Shown piece by piece: positions 37,351 to 45,785 of a stretch of 48,267 nt of DNA (positions are counted from its first letter, which is position 1; each line of letters starts with the position of its first letter). The translations under genes were made by a program, and so were the position numbers. Where the stretch lies: positions 1-48,267 of the forward strand of contig JALSLC010000023.1 of the NCBI GenBank assembly GCA_026988525.1, in the 5' to 3' direction. The notes beneath the pieces are model-generated. The model was not told the DNA's origin. It saw nothing but the letters and a program-made list of their open reading frames with translations, and made no database searches. Source of the stretch: Archaeoglobaceae archaeon (GTDB lineage: Archaea > Halobacteriota > Archaeoglobi > Archaeoglobales > Archaeoglobaceae).

Positions 37351-37908
37351 ATGACATCAATAAATAATGTTGTGTATGTATTGGACTCATCAGCTATATT
37401 CCTGCGTAAAATTCCATATAATTCTGTGACAGTGCCGGAAGTAGTTGAGGAAATAATTGATGAAAATTCAAAACTGTATTTCCAAGTTATGAATGTAAAA
37501 GTTGAAGATGTTGGTAGAGAATACGTTTCAAAAGTAGTAAAAATAGCAGAACAAACAGGAGATATATATAAGTTATCTAATACTGACATAAAAGTACTTG
37601 CGAAAGCTGTAGAATTAAAAGATAAAGGTTATAATGTGCATATATTAACAGATGACTACTCTATACAAAATGTGGCAAAAAATATGAAAATAACTGTAGA
37701 GCCTGTAGTTCAGCAGGGTATTTCCAAAGTCTTTAAATGGGTTAAGGTTTGTAAAGGATGTGGGAGAAAAGTAGAAGGGGATGTTTGTCCTATTTGTGGT
37801 AGTGAAGTAGTTCTAAGGAGGGTTAGGTGTGAGGAAACTCGAAGATCTTGTTCAAAGAGCAAAAAAACTGAAAGAAAGAGGCTTAACGACAGGAGAAATA
37901 GCGGATGA
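37351..37908 (+). CDS. nob1: rRNA maturation endonuclease Nob1
   Basis: 185 residues. The N-terminal PIN domain has YVLDSSAIFL with the first acidic residue, a central Glu/Asp set (PEVVEEI, LSNTDIKVLA) and the last Asp in ILTDDYSIQNVA. The C-terminal zinc ribbon is CKGCGRKVEGDVCPICG. It cuts the 3' end of precursor 16S rRNA during small-subunit maturation. The last ~25 residues are Arg/Lys/Ser-rich and arise where the reading frame overlaps the next gene by 80 bp, so this tail may be poorly conserved. Confidence 0.92.
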   Translation: MTSINNVVYVLDSSAIFLRKIPYNSVTVPEVVEEIIDENSKLYFQVMNVKVEDVGREYVSKVVKIAEQTGDIYKLSNTDIKVLAKAVELKDKGYNVHILTDDYSIQNVAKNMKITVEPVVQQGISKVFKWVKVCKGCGRKVEGDVCPICGSEVVLRRVRCEETRRSCSKSKKTERKRLNDRRNSG

Positions 37909-38416
37909 GTTAAATGTATCAAGGGAAACAGCTTTATGGTTGCTTACTCAGGGAGATACATCTCCTGCTGACATATACGTTTCTTGGAATAGTGTAGCAA
38001 AAAATGCCGCAAGAATCAGACATATAGCATCAATAATGGTTGACATGGTTAAAGAAGTAGCAAATCCAGAAGTAGTTATAGGAATAGCTACAAGTGGAAT
38101 TCCATTAGCAACCCTCGTAGCAGAAGAATTGAATTGTTCTCTTGCAATATTCTATCCAAGAAAATTGAAGTGGGAGAAAGAAAAAGAATCAAGATTGGAA
38201 GGAGTTATGAGTGAGAACTTCGAAAAAATTGATGGTAAAAGGTGTATTGTTGTAGATGATGTTATCTCTACTGGTAGGACAATAGAAGATGTTGCAACTT
38301 ATGCTAAGAAAAGAAATGCAAAAATACAGTGTGCTTGTGTTATAGTCGACAAGGAAGGGAGAGATAAAATAGCGGGAATACCTGTGGTGAGTGTTTTTAG
38401 AATAATTAGACTATAA
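37829..38416 (+). CDS. gfcR: GfcR-type regulator (HTH plus orotate phosphoribosyltransferase-like domain)
   Basis: 195 residues from a GTG preceded by AAGGAGGGTTAG. The N-terminus (about 1-45) is a helix-turn-helix (GLTTGEIADELNVSRETALWL). The rest is a type I phosphoribosyltransferase fold with the PRPP loop CIVVDDVISTGRTIEDV near 150. Proteins of this layout were annotated as orotate phosphoribosyltransferases; the haloarchaeal GfcR is a sugar-metabolism regulator. Whether this one binds DNA, PRPP or both cannot be told here. It overlaps nob1 by 80 bp. Confidence 0.83.
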   Translation: MRKLEDLVQRAKKLKERGLTTGEIADELNVSRETALWLLTQGDTSPADIYVSWNSVAKNAARIRHIASIMVDMVKEVANPEVVIGIATSGIPLATLVAEELNCSLAIFYPRKLKWEKEKESRLEGVMSENFEKIDGKRCIVVDDVISTGRTIEDVATYAKKRNAKIQCACVIVDKEGRDKIAGIPVVSVFRIIRL

Positions 38417-38435
38417 TTTTTTGCGGGGTAAAATC

Positions 38436-39398
38436 TTGTCAAGAGAATTCACAAAGGACGACGTTTGCATAGTTATTCCAACTTTAAATGAAGAGGCAAG
38501 TATAGGCGAGGTTATTGAAGGTTTTTTGAAACAGGGATTTCACAATATCTTAGTTATAGATGGCAACAGCGTTGATAAAACGAGAGAGATAGCCGAGAGA
38601 ATGGGTGCAAAAGTAGTTATACAGAAAGGTAAAGGAAAGGGTAGGGCTATAAAGGAAGCTTTTGAAATTATCGATTATCCCATAGCCGTTCTTATAGATG
38701 GGGATGGAACTTACCTTCCAGAAGAAGTTCACTTGCTTTTACAACCAATAAAAGAGGATTTAGCGGATCATGTTGTGGGTAATAGACTTGAAAATTTTGA
38801 AAAAGGAGCTTTTACAAAATTAAACTTAATTGGAAATAAAATAATAAACTTTATGTTTAGAATTGCATATGGTGTTGATTTGAGAGATATACTTTCTGGA
38901 TATAGAGCTTTAACAAAAGAGCTATATAAGAGTGTTGAATTGGAAAAATCTGGTTTTGAAGTGGAAACTGAATTAACTGTGGAAACGATCTCTAAGGGGT
39001 TTAGAATAATTGAAGTACCGATTACATACAAAAAGAGAGGAGGAAAAACTAAGTTAAATCCTATAAAGGATGGTATGAAAATAGCCATAGCTATTTACGA
39101 TTTGCTTAAGAAGTATAGTCCTGGGAGGTATTTTTACTTTGTAGGCTTTTTTATGATTTTTTTAGGCATATTAATGGGGCTGTACATTGTAAAAGACTGG
39201 TTTAGGCATATAACTCACTATTTATTAGCAGTTTTAACGGCTCTTTTAATTATTTCTGGATTACAAATAATACTTTTCGGTACTATAACTGATTTGCTAT
39301 ATAGGAGTAACGTTGAATTGAGAAAGGAAATTAAAGAATTAAAGGAAGGGGGTATCTCAAGTGGAAATTCCAGAAAAATGGAGTGTAAGAGAAATTAA
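38436..39398 (+). CDS. Family 2 glycosyltransferase, AglJ/dolichol-phosphate-sugar-synthase-like
   Basis: 320 residues from TTG 38436, chosen because GGGGT lies six bases upstream; TTG 38421 would add five residues before the ribosome site. A GT-A domain shows VIPTLNEEASIGEVIEGFL, VIDGNSVDKT and the DGDGTYLPEE metal motif. SGYRALTKELYKSV follows. Two C-terminal membrane helices occur at about 240-262 and 270-293. The family transfers sugars onto dolichyl phosphate at the cytosolic face, often the first step of archaeal N-glycosylation. Overlaps mqnE by 38 bp. Confidence 0.83.
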   Translation: MSREFTKDDVCIVIPTLNEEASIGEVIEGFLKQGFHNILVIDGNSVDKTREIAERMGAKVVIQKGKGKGRAIKEAFEIIDYPIAVLIDGDGTYLPEEVHLLLQPIKEDLADHVVGNRLENFEKGAFTKLNLIGNKIINFMFRIAYGVDLRDILSGYRALTKELYKSVELEKSGFEVETELTVETISKGFRIIEVPITYKKRGGKTKLNPIKDGMKIAIAIYDLLKKYSPGRYFYFVGFFMIFLGILMGLYIVKDWFRHITHYLLAVLTALLIISGLQIILFGTITDLLYRSNVELRKEIKELKEGGISSGNSRKMECKRN

Positions 39399-40395
39399 GG
39401 AGTTGTTTAATTATTCTATTCACGATTTGGGAGAATTTGCCAACTCTTTAAATAGTAATATAGTTACATTTGTCGTTAATAGACACATCAACTACACAAA
39501 CGTTTGTGTTTCTAAATGTCCCCTCTGTGCCTTTCATAAAGATAAAAACGAAGGATACCTCATGAGTATTGAAGAAGTATTAAAAAAGGCTGAAGAAGCC
39601 GTGAGACTTGGAGCTACTGAGTTACATATAGTTGGAGGACACAATCCTGATGTTAGTATAGAATACTTTGAAGAGATGTTTAAAAGTATAAAGGAGAAAT
39701 TTCCAAAAGTTGTAATAAAAGCTCTAACAGCTACAGAAGTGCACTTTCTTAGTAAACTGGAAAATATGAGCATTAAAGAGATTTTATCTCGTTTGAAAGA
39801 TGCTGGTTTGCAAGCTATGCCGGGTGGAGGAGCAGAAATATTGGATGATACGATTAGGTCTAAAATATGTCCAAACAAAGCTAATTCAGATGAATGGTTG
39901 AAGGTAATGGAAACCGCCCATAACTTAGGTATAAAGAGTAATGCCACAATGCTTTTTGGGCATATTGAGAACTATGAACATAGAGCTAAGCATTTATACA
40001 AACTCTGGAAACTTCAAGAAAAAACGTCTGGTTTTCTTGCATTTATACCTCTGGTTTTTCATCCAAAAAATACGAGATTGGAGAAAATAGTTAAGGATAG
40101 AACAAATCCTATAGATATTTTAAAAACAATAGCTGTTTCGAGAATAGTACTTAGAAACTTTAAGAGTGTTAGGGCCTATTGGGTTATGTTGGGTGAAAGA
40201 TTGTCAAGTATGGCTTTGTGTTATGGAGCAAATGATGTTGATGGAACTTTGATAGAAGAGAAAGTTACTCATGCAGCTGGTGCTGAAACTCCGCTTTATA
40301 TGCCAGTCGAAAAATTAAAGAGAATTATAGAGGGGGCTGGAAAAGTTGCTGCAGAAAGAGATACTTTCTACAATATCCTTAGAATACTTAATTAG
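39361..40395 (+). CDS. mqnE: Aminofutalosine synthase (radical SAM), futalosine menaquinone pathway
   Basis: 344 residues. The radical SAM cluster motif is NVCVSKCPLCAFHKD near 47-60. Further MqnE-like blocks are NRHINYTN just before it, ATELHIVGGHNPD, MPGGGAEILDDTIRSKIC and LSSMALCYGANDVDGTLIEE. It joins 3-[(1-carboxyvinyl)oxy]benzoate to SAM-derived adenosine in menaquinone synthesis. Relatives MqnC, CofH and CofG share the fold, but the GGGAE and GANDLDGT-like blocks fit MqnE best. GTG start inside the preceding gene. A polyprenyl synthase follows, so this is probably a quinone locus supplying the Qmo complex. Confidence 0.88.
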   Translation: MEIPEKWSVREIKELFNYSIHDLGEFANSLNSNIVTFVVNRHINYTNVCVSKCPLCAFHKDKNEGYLMSIEEVLKKAEEAVRLGATELHIVGGHNPDVSIEYFEEMFKSIKEKFPKVVIKALTATEVHFLSKLENMSIKEILSRLKDAGLQAMPGGGAEILDDTIRSKICPNKANSDEWLKVMETAHNLGIKSNATMLFGHIENYEHRAKHLYKLWKLQEKTSGFLAFIPLVFHPKNTRLEKIVKDRTNPIDILKTIAVSRIVLRNFKSVRAYWVMLGERLSSMALCYGANDVDGTLIEEKVTHAAGAETPLYMPVEKLKRIIEGAGKVAAERDTFYNILRILN

Positions 40396-40485
40396 CACAA
40401 AATATTTATTTTTTATGTGTCGCCTTCCAAAAAGTTAAGCTTAATTCAGTAAACTGTTTAAACAATATAGGGTGAGGTAACTTAA

Positions 40486-41382
40486 ATGATTGAGAGTTGG
40501 GATGAATACTCTGCAATTAATAGAGCACTTAGTAATTTAATTAATAAAGTTAGTGCTATAAAGGAGATAAAAGTAGCCTTAGAGCATATAATTAGTGCAG
40601 GTGGGAAAAGAACAAGACCGATTATAGCCCTTCTTAGTGGAAAGTTGTGTGGTGGTTGTATAAATGATGTAATGAATCTTGCTCTTGCAGTTGAATTAAT
40701 TCATACTGCGAGCTTAGCTCACGATGATGTTATAGATAGGGGTGTTACTAGGAGAAATGTTGAAACTTTACACGTTAAATATGATGTTACAACTGCAATA
40801 CTTGTTGGTGATTGGTTAATTTCGAAATCGATAGAACTTGTTTCAAGTTATGGAGAGGATGTGATAAAAAATTTTGCTGAAGTAGGTATGTTAATGGCTG
40901 AAGGTGAAATACTTGACGTTTATAGCATCAAAAAACAGAATTTCGGGGAGAAAGATTATTTTAAGTGTATAAAATACAAGACGGCATCACTCTTTGCTTT
41001 TAGTGCTGAAAGTGCATGTAAGATAGTTGGGGGAAGTAAGAGTGAAGTAAAAAATATGTATGAGTATGGGAATAACTTGGGTATAGCCTATCAACTTGTT
41101 GATGATTTAAAGGAATTCTTAGAGTTGTATGATGATAAAAGTTCTGAGTTTGAATCGAAAACTTTACCAATGATTTATGAGGAGAAATATGGTTTTGAAG
41201 AAGCTGTAGCTAAAACATTGGAACACATCAAAAATTATAGTAAAAGAAGTGTGAAAGCATTGTCAAATTTTGAAGATTGTGAAAGTAAAAACAAATTGCT
41301 TAAAATGGTCGATTACATGACAAGGTTGCTTCTTGTGACGTGTAAAAAAGATACAGTAGCTAAGTTGCTCGAATCTTTCTAA
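40486..41382 (+). CDS. Polyprenyl diphosphate synthase
   Basis: 298-residue trans-prenyltransferase. The first Asp-rich motif is LAHDDVIDRG near 84-91, preceded by GGKRTRPIIALLSGKLC. The second is altered to YQLVDDLKEFLE, lacking the final Asp of the usual DDxxD. It extends allylic diphosphates with isopentenyl diphosphate. Chain length cannot be read securely; next to mqnE, a menaquinone side-chain (heptaprenyl-type) synthase is plausible, and a geranylgeranyl synthase is the alternative. A 90-bp gap with a TATA-like run precedes it, so it may be transcribed separately from mqnE. Confidence 0.85.
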   Translation: MIESWDEYSAINRALSNLINKVSAIKEIKVALEHIISAGGKRTRPIIALLSGKLCGGCINDVMNLALAVELIHTASLAHDDVIDRGVTRRNVETLHVKYDVTTAILVGDWLISKSIELVSSYGEDVIKNFAEVGMLMAEGEILDVYSIKKQNFGEKDYFKCIKYKTASLFAFSAESACKIVGGSKSEVKNMYEYGNNLGIAYQLVDDLKEFLELYDDKSSEFESKTLPMIYEEKYGFEEAVAKTLEHIKNYSKRSVKALSNFEDCESKNKLLKMVDYMTRLLLVTCKKDTVAKLLESF

Positions 41383-41459
41383 AAAAGTTGTTAATTTTTA
41401 TAATTTAGAATAGAAACAAATCATAAAATGTTAAAACTCCTCAGTTTTTGTACTATATT

Positions 41460-42500
41460 ATGCGAACAATATTTTGGGATGAAGATGAAAAATGCATTAA
41501 ACTAATAGACCAAACTAAGTTGCCAGATAAACTGGAAGTTTTGTGTTGTAAAAACGTTGAAACCCTTGCTGATGCCATTAAAAGACTTGCTATTAGAGGA
41601 GCACCAGCTTTAGAAGCTGCTGGGGCTTATGGTGTTGCTTTAGCTTGTTTTGAAAGAGACTTTTTGGATGTAGAAGACTTCAAAAAACACGTTGAAATTA
41701 GAGCTAAACAATTAGCTTCAACTAGGCCTACTGCTGTAAATTTGTTCTATGGAATAGATAGAGTGCTTAAAATAATTTTAAATGCGAAAGATGTTGATGA
41801 AGCTAAAAACTTAGCATTGAAGGAAGCTGAAAAAATAGCTGAGGAAGATATAATGAGAAACAAAGCTATGGGGAAGCATGGTGCCAGATTACTTAAGGAT
41901 GGGGATGTTGTATTGACTTACTGCAATACTGGTAGATTAGCTACTGTAGATTGGGGCACTGCGTTGGGAGTTATAAGAAGTGCAGTTGAGGAAGGAAAGA
42001 AAATCAGTGTAGTTGCATGTGAAACCCGCCCATTGAATCAGGGTTCCCGTCTTACGTGCTGGGAGCTAATGCAAGATAATATTGATGTAACTCTAATAAC
42101 AGATTCTATGGCAGGTTACGTTATGAGAAAGAAAAAAATAGACTGTGTGATTGTTGGGGCAGATAGAATAGTTAAAGATGCTGTATTTAATAAAATAGGC
42201 ACATATTCTATTGCAATTTTAGCAAAGGAGCATGGAATACCATTTTATGTTGCAGCTCCATCTACAACATTTGATTGGAATAAATGCGAAGAAGATGTAG
42301 TTGTTGAGGAGAGAAGTAGAGAAGAGTTAATATATTGTAACATAAAATGCATGAAGACACTAATAGCACCAGAAAATGTAAGAGTTTACAATCCTGCTTT
42401 CGACGCAACTCCATTAAAGTACGTTTCTGCTTTTATTACAGAAAAAGGCATTATTAGGCCGCCATATTCAGAGAATGTTAAAAAAATTTTAGAAATATAA
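41460..42500 (+). CDS. mtnA: S-methyl-5-thioribose-1-phosphate isomerase (MtnA/eIF2B-like)
   Basis: 346 residues from ATG 41460 (MRTIFWDEDEKCI). It has IRGAPALEAAGAYGVALA near 55-72, the catalytic Cys region LTYCNTGRLATVDWGTALG, ETRPLNQGSRLTCWEL and the metal/phosphate region GADRIVKDAVFNKIGTYSIA. It isomerises MTR-1-phosphate in methionine salvage. Archaeal ribose-1,5-bisphosphate isomerases and aIF2B are related, but the GADRI and FDATP elements favour MtnA. Convergent with the next gene, leaving 3 bp between stops. Confidence 0.88.
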   Translation: MRTIFWDEDEKCIKLIDQTKLPDKLEVLCCKNVETLADAIKRLAIRGAPALEAAGAYGVALACFERDFLDVEDFKKHVEIRAKQLASTRPTAVNLFYGIDRVLKIILNAKDVDEAKNLALKEAEKIAEEDIMRNKAMGKHGARLLKDGDVVLTYCNTGRLATVDWGTALGVIRSAVEEGKKISVVACETRPLNQGSRLTCWELMQDNIDVTLITDSMAGYVMRKKKIDCVIVGADRIVKDAVFNKIGTYSIAILAKEHGIPFYVAAPSTTFDWNKCEEDVVVEERSREELIYCNIKCMKTLIAPENVRVYNPAFDATPLKYVSAFITEKGIIRPPYSENVKKILEI

Positions 42501-42503
42501 AAA

Positions 42504-43193
42504 TTATTTCCAGGTATCCATACATTTATTTACTTTGCTTGATAATTCAAGGTCAAAAAGCGCTATAGTAGGTAATAACCAAGAAATCCAAAATCTTGGC
42601 TTTCTATCTTTATTCTCCCCAAAATAGGCTAATGCAATTCTACCAAATCCCGCATCTTTTTCTATACTCTTAGCTTTTCTAAGAAACTTTAGTACCTCTC
42701 CCGGTAGCTCCTCATATGGTAGCGGTTTACCTTCATCTCCTCTTTTTTTGATGAACTCTGTTGTAGTTCCGACATTTCTGATACTTTCAAGTAAATTGGA
42801 GTATCTGTTCTTTTTGAAGAGAGCTACAAGCAAAGAAGCTGCTGGAACTCTTAGAATTTCATTATTTCCTTCTTCCTCCCATAGTTCCGCAACTAAGTAT
42901 GCTCTGCCCTCCTCCATTTCTATGTTTGCGAATATTTTTTGCTTAGATGTTAATTTTGATACGACTTTTTCTACTTCGTACTCCACTCCATTCTCTACGT
43001 ACTTTTCTCCTACTTTTCTCGCTTTTTCTGAAGTAAAATACTTCTTTTCCCCACCCATTTTTCCGTAAAGTAAGTCAAATCCCCAACTCTTTAAAGACTT
43101 TAATTTGAATTCTCTAGCCTTTTCAGGTTGACCGTATGTTTCAAATACTAATGTATTCAAAGCTTGAATTTCTCTCAGCTCTCTTAGACTCAT
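42504..43193 (-). CDS. Conserved hypothetical protein
   Basis: 229 residues, soluble and charged, beginning [21 protein letters not shown] do not recognise the family. A C-terminal hydrophobic/aromatic stretch ([20 protein letters not shown]) is notable but too short for a clear membrane protein. The ATG at 43193 has GAGGTGAT seven bases upstream. The frame is open further upstream to about 43466, but that part is low-complexity and overlaps the sat promoter. It is divergent from sat across 256 bp and convergent with mtnA. Confidence 0.7.
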   Translation of the reverse strand: MSLRELREIQALNTLVFETYGQPEKAREFKLKSLKSWGFDLLYGKMGGEKKYFTSEKARKVGEKYVENGVEYEVEKVVSKLTSKQKIFANIEMEEGRAYLVAELWEEEGNNEILRVPAASLLVALFKKNRYSNLLESIRNVGTTTEFIKKRGDEGKPLPYEELPGEVLKFLRKAKSIEKDAGFGRIALAYFGENKDRKPRFWISWLLPTIALFDLELSSKVNKCMDTWK

Positions 43194-43396
43194 ATATATC
43201 ACCTCAATGGGAGAAAGGTATTTTATTGTTGGATGAATATAATAATTGCGGTAAAAAGTATCGAAGAGCTCGAAGATATTTCGAAAAAATAAAATTAAAG
43301 TTAAACTGTATTTTTGCTTTATTTTTTGAAGTAATTTAATAGATAAGCTTTTCAAATATTTTTCACTAATAATTATTAAAAAAATTATTTCGAAAT

Positions 43397-43405
43397 ACTT
43401 ATATA
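43397..43405 (+). promoter_or_regulatory. TATA box of the sat promoter
   Basis: ACTTATATA lies about 50 bp before the sat ATG; transcription would start near 43428. A small perfect inverted repeat (AGAAT-G-ATTCT, 43423-43433) sits at that predicted start. AAGGAGGTGA follows as ribosome site. Confidence 0.5.
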
Positions 43406-43449
43406 GATTCATGTCAGTATTAAGAATGATTCTGAAAGGAGGTGAATTA

Positions 43450-44820
43450 ATGCCGAAGTTAAACATTCCGCCACCACATGGTGGAGAGTTGGTTAATAGA
43501 GTTATAGAAAAGAGAGACTACGCTGAGAGCATGGCTGCTGGTGCAATAGAATTTGACTTAAAACCAACGACATTGCCTGATGGAACACCAATAAGGCATG
43601 TATATAGAGAGATTATGTCTGTTTGTTATGGTTTCTTTAGCCCTGTTGAAGGTTCAATGACTTCTGCAGATTTGGAAGGTGTGTTGAAAGAAAGAAGACT
43701 TGAAAATGGTTGGGTATTTCCGTATCCTATTCTGCTTGATGTGAGCGATGAAGATTTGAAAGCTTTAGATGTTAAAGAAGGGGACAGGCTCCTATTAAAA
43801 TTGAAAGGTCAACCCTTCGCAGTAATGGATGTTGAGGAGATATACAAGATAAACCCAGAAGAAGTTGCAACTAGGACTTTTGGTACTCCTGAAGACAACC
43901 CAGAAGTTGTTAGAGAACCATTTAACGAGAAACATCCGGGTTATATGATTTACAAGATGATGAACAGTAATGTAATTGCTGGAAAATGGACGATAATTAA
44001 CCCACCAAAGTTCAGGGAACCATACGACAGATTCTGGTTACCACCAGCTGAGTGCAGAACCGTTATAAAGTATGTTAAGAAATGGAGAACTTGCATCGCA
44101 CATCAGACGAGAAACGTTCCTCACACTGGACATGAAGCTCTTATGAAGAATGCTGCTTACACTGGAGACATTGAACCATGCCACGGAATCTTAGTTAACG
44201 CAATTATAGGTGCAAAGAGAAGAGGTGACTATCCAAACGAAGCTATACTTGAGGGTCATGAGGCTGTCAACAAGTATGGATATATTAAACCTTCAAGACA
44301 CATGGTAACTTTCACTCTCTGGGACATGAGATACGGTAACCCAATCGAATCACTGTTGCACGGAATAATCAGGCAGAACATGGGTTGCACCCACCACATG
44401 TTTGGTAGAGACCACGCTGCAGTAGGTGAATACTACGACAAGTACGCAACTCAGATACTCTGGAGCAAGGGAATTCCGAGCTTTGGATTTGAAGCTCCAC
44501 CAAACGAAGTAGAGAAAGGTCTTAAAATAATACCGCAGAACATGGCTGAGTTCTGGTATTGCCCAGTATGTGGAGAGATCGCTTACAGTGAGAACTGTGG
44601 ACACGTAGATAAGAAGCAGAAGTTCAGCGGTTCATTCTTAAGAGGTATGGTTGCAGAGGGAGTTATGCCACCAAAAGTTGTAATGAGGCCAGAAGTTTAC
44701 AAAGCAATAGTCAAATGGTGGAAAGTATTCAACTACCCATTCGTGAACAAGAAGTACTTGGAGAACCTAAATGCAAACTTGGAGGTTAACTTAGAACCAA
44801 TGGAAATTCCAAAGGCCTAA
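43450..44820 (+). CDS. sat: ATP sulfurylase (sulfate adenylyltransferase), dissimilatory
   Basis: 456 residues. The N-terminal PUA-like domain begins [15 protein letters not shown]. Catalytic motif [17 protein letters not shown] is near 225-241, [20 protein letters not shown] follows, and [17 protein letters not shown] is near 315-333. The Cys/His cluster [15 protein letters not shown] near the C-terminus probably binds zinc, as in other dissimilatory enzymes. It activates sulfate with ATP to APS and pyrophosphate in the cytosol, the first step of sulfate respiration. The ATG at 43450 has AGGAGGTGA upstream. Codons become strongly C-ended through the gene, fitting high expression. Confidence 0.97.
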   Translation: MPKLNIPPPHGGELVNRVIEKRDYAESMAAGAIEFDLKPTTLPDGTPIRHVYREIMSVCYGFFSPVEGSMTSADLEGVLKERRLENGWVFPYPILLDVSDEDLKALDVKEGDRLLLKLKGQPFAVMDVEEIYKINPEEVATRTFGTPEDNPEVVREPFNEKHPGYMIYKMMNSNVIAGKWTIINPPKFREPYDRFWLPPAECRTVIKYVKKWRTCIAHQTRNVPHTGHEALMKNAAYTGDIEPCHGILVNAIIGAKRRGDYPNEAILEGHEAVNKYGYIKPSRHMVTFTLWDMRYGNPIESLLHGIIRQNMGCTHHMFGRDHAAVGEYYDKYATQILWSKGIPSFGFEAPPNEVEKGLKIIPQNMAEFWYCPVCGEIAYSENCGHVDKKQKFSGSFLRGMVAEGVMPPKVVMRPEVYKAIVKWWKVFNYPFVNKKYLENLNANLEVNLEPMEIPKA

Positions 44821-44835
44821 GGGGAGGTGGTAAAA

Positions 44836-45183
44836 ATGGTTCATTACATTGGTGTTATATTGGATGAAAGCAGATATGAACAAATCAAGGGAACACCTAT
44901 CGAGGAGAAAGTACAGAGCATATTTGGTGGAGCTTTAAAGATGCTTGTAGTAGAAGTTCCTGAGGACAAGAGCGAGCAGATATTGAAAGCATTTGACAGA
45001 GCAAGAATTGACTCAAGAGGATTTATAGAAGATGTTCCAGTAGCATTTAGAAGGGCTGTTTTCGAGGAAATAGTGAAAAACAAGTCCTTAGACATAATAG
45101 ACAAAGTTCTTGAAAGATTGCCTGAAATTCAGGAGCTTGCAAAGAAGGAAGATGAATATATACCTCCACCGGAAATAGAGTAA
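44836..45183 (+). CDS. Small conserved protein between sat and aprBA
   Basis: 115 residues from ATG 44836, with GGGGAGGTGG upstream. It starts MVHYIGVILDESRYEQIKGT, is alpha/beta in character, acidic, with no cysteines and no membrane segments, and ends in a proline-rich tail. I recall an uncharacterised protein at the same place between sat and aprB in A. fulgidus (a DUF6955-type family, unsure of the number). The 15-bp spacing to sat indicates co-transcription. A role in Sat or AprBA function is inferred from position only. Confidence 0.85.
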   Translation: MVHYIGVILDESRYEQIKGTPIEEKVQSIFGGALKMLVVEVPEDKSEQILKAFDRARIDSRGFIEDVPVAFRRAVFEEIVKNKSLDIIDKVLERLPEIQELAKKEDEYIPPPEIE

Positions 45184-45201
45184 AGGTCAAAAAAGGTAAA
45201 G

Positions 45202-45210
45202 TTTTTAAAT
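45202..45210 (+). promoter_or_regulatory. TATA box of the aprBA promoter
   Basis: TTTTTAAAT preceded by AAAAGGTAAAG (BRE-like). Predicted start is near 45233, giving about a 90-nt leader before aprB that contains the CCCCAA/TTGGGG hairpin (45243-45262) and a small open frame. Confidence 0.45.
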
Positions 45211-45236
45211 TTTTTAGTTATTTTATCAGTTGGTGA

Positions 45237-45365
45237 ATGAGCCCCAAAGATCTAATTGGGGTTAGAAAGGTTGTAAATTGGTTGAAGAATAGTTTAAAAA
45301 ATTTGAATATATGGAGGTGGGTATATGCCGAGCTATGTAAATCCGGACAAGTGCGATGGTTGTAA
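45237..45365 (+). other. Possible 42-codon leader open frame ahead of aprB
   Basis: ATG at 45237, directly after GGTGA, opens a frame MSPKDLIGVRKVVNWLKNSL that stays open through the aprB ribosome site and ends at TAA 45363, overlapping the first 41 bases of aprB. It is basic and Trp-containing. It could be a leader peptide or chance; no homologue is known to me. Confidence 0.25.
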
Positions 45366-45771
45366 GGCTTTGGATAAGACTGCTTGCCAGTACATTTGTC
45401 CCAACGACTTGATGAAACTAAATGAGGAATTAAACAAAGCATACAACCAGGAACCAGACATGTGCTGGGAATGCTACAGCTGTGTTAAAATCTGCCCACA
45501 GGGCGCTATTGAAATGAGAGGTTACGCAGACTTCGTACCTCTTGGTGCTAGCTGTACACCAATGAGAGGTACAGATGCAATTATGTGGACTGTAAAATTC
45601 AGAAATGGTAAAATCTTGAGGTTCAAATTCCCGATAAGAACGACCCCATGGGGTTCAATACAGCCATTTGAGGGTATGCCTGAGCCAAGCACTGATGGGC
45701 TAAAAGACCAGCTTCTCTGTGGTGAACCTGCAATTCTTGAGGTAGATTCTCTGCCAACACTCAAGAAATAA
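45325..45771 (+). CDS. aprB: Adenylylsulfate reductase beta subunit
   Basis: 148 residues. Two [4Fe-4S] clusters are bound by KCDGCKALDKTACQYICP and MCWECYSCVKICPQG in the first 60 residues, with the longer Cys spacing of AprB in the first motif. A beta-sheet tail (about 85-148) wraps the alpha subunit. It transfers electrons to the FAD of AprA. The ATG follows GGAGGTGGGTAT and aprA begins 14 bp later. Length equals known AprB. Confidence 0.97.
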   Translation: MPSYVNPDKCDGCKALDKTACQYICPNDLMKLNEELNKAYNQEPDMCWECYSCVKICPQGAIEMRGYADFVPLGASCTPMRGTDAIMWTVKFRNGKILRFKFPIRTTPWGSIQPFEGMPEPSTDGLKDQLLCGEPAILEVDSLPTLKK

Positions 45772-45785
45772 AGGAGGTGTGTTAA

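Noticed and set aside
39361-40395. FO synthase subunit (CofG/CofH) or MqnC
   Set aside because: The GGGAEILDD and GANDVDGTLIEE blocks and prenyl-synthase neighbour match MqnE better, though the families are close.
42504-43466. Longer 320-codon version of the reverse-strand hypothetical protein
   Set aside because: The first ~90 codons are low-complexity, overlap the sat promoter and lie before a strong ribosome site and ATG at 43193.
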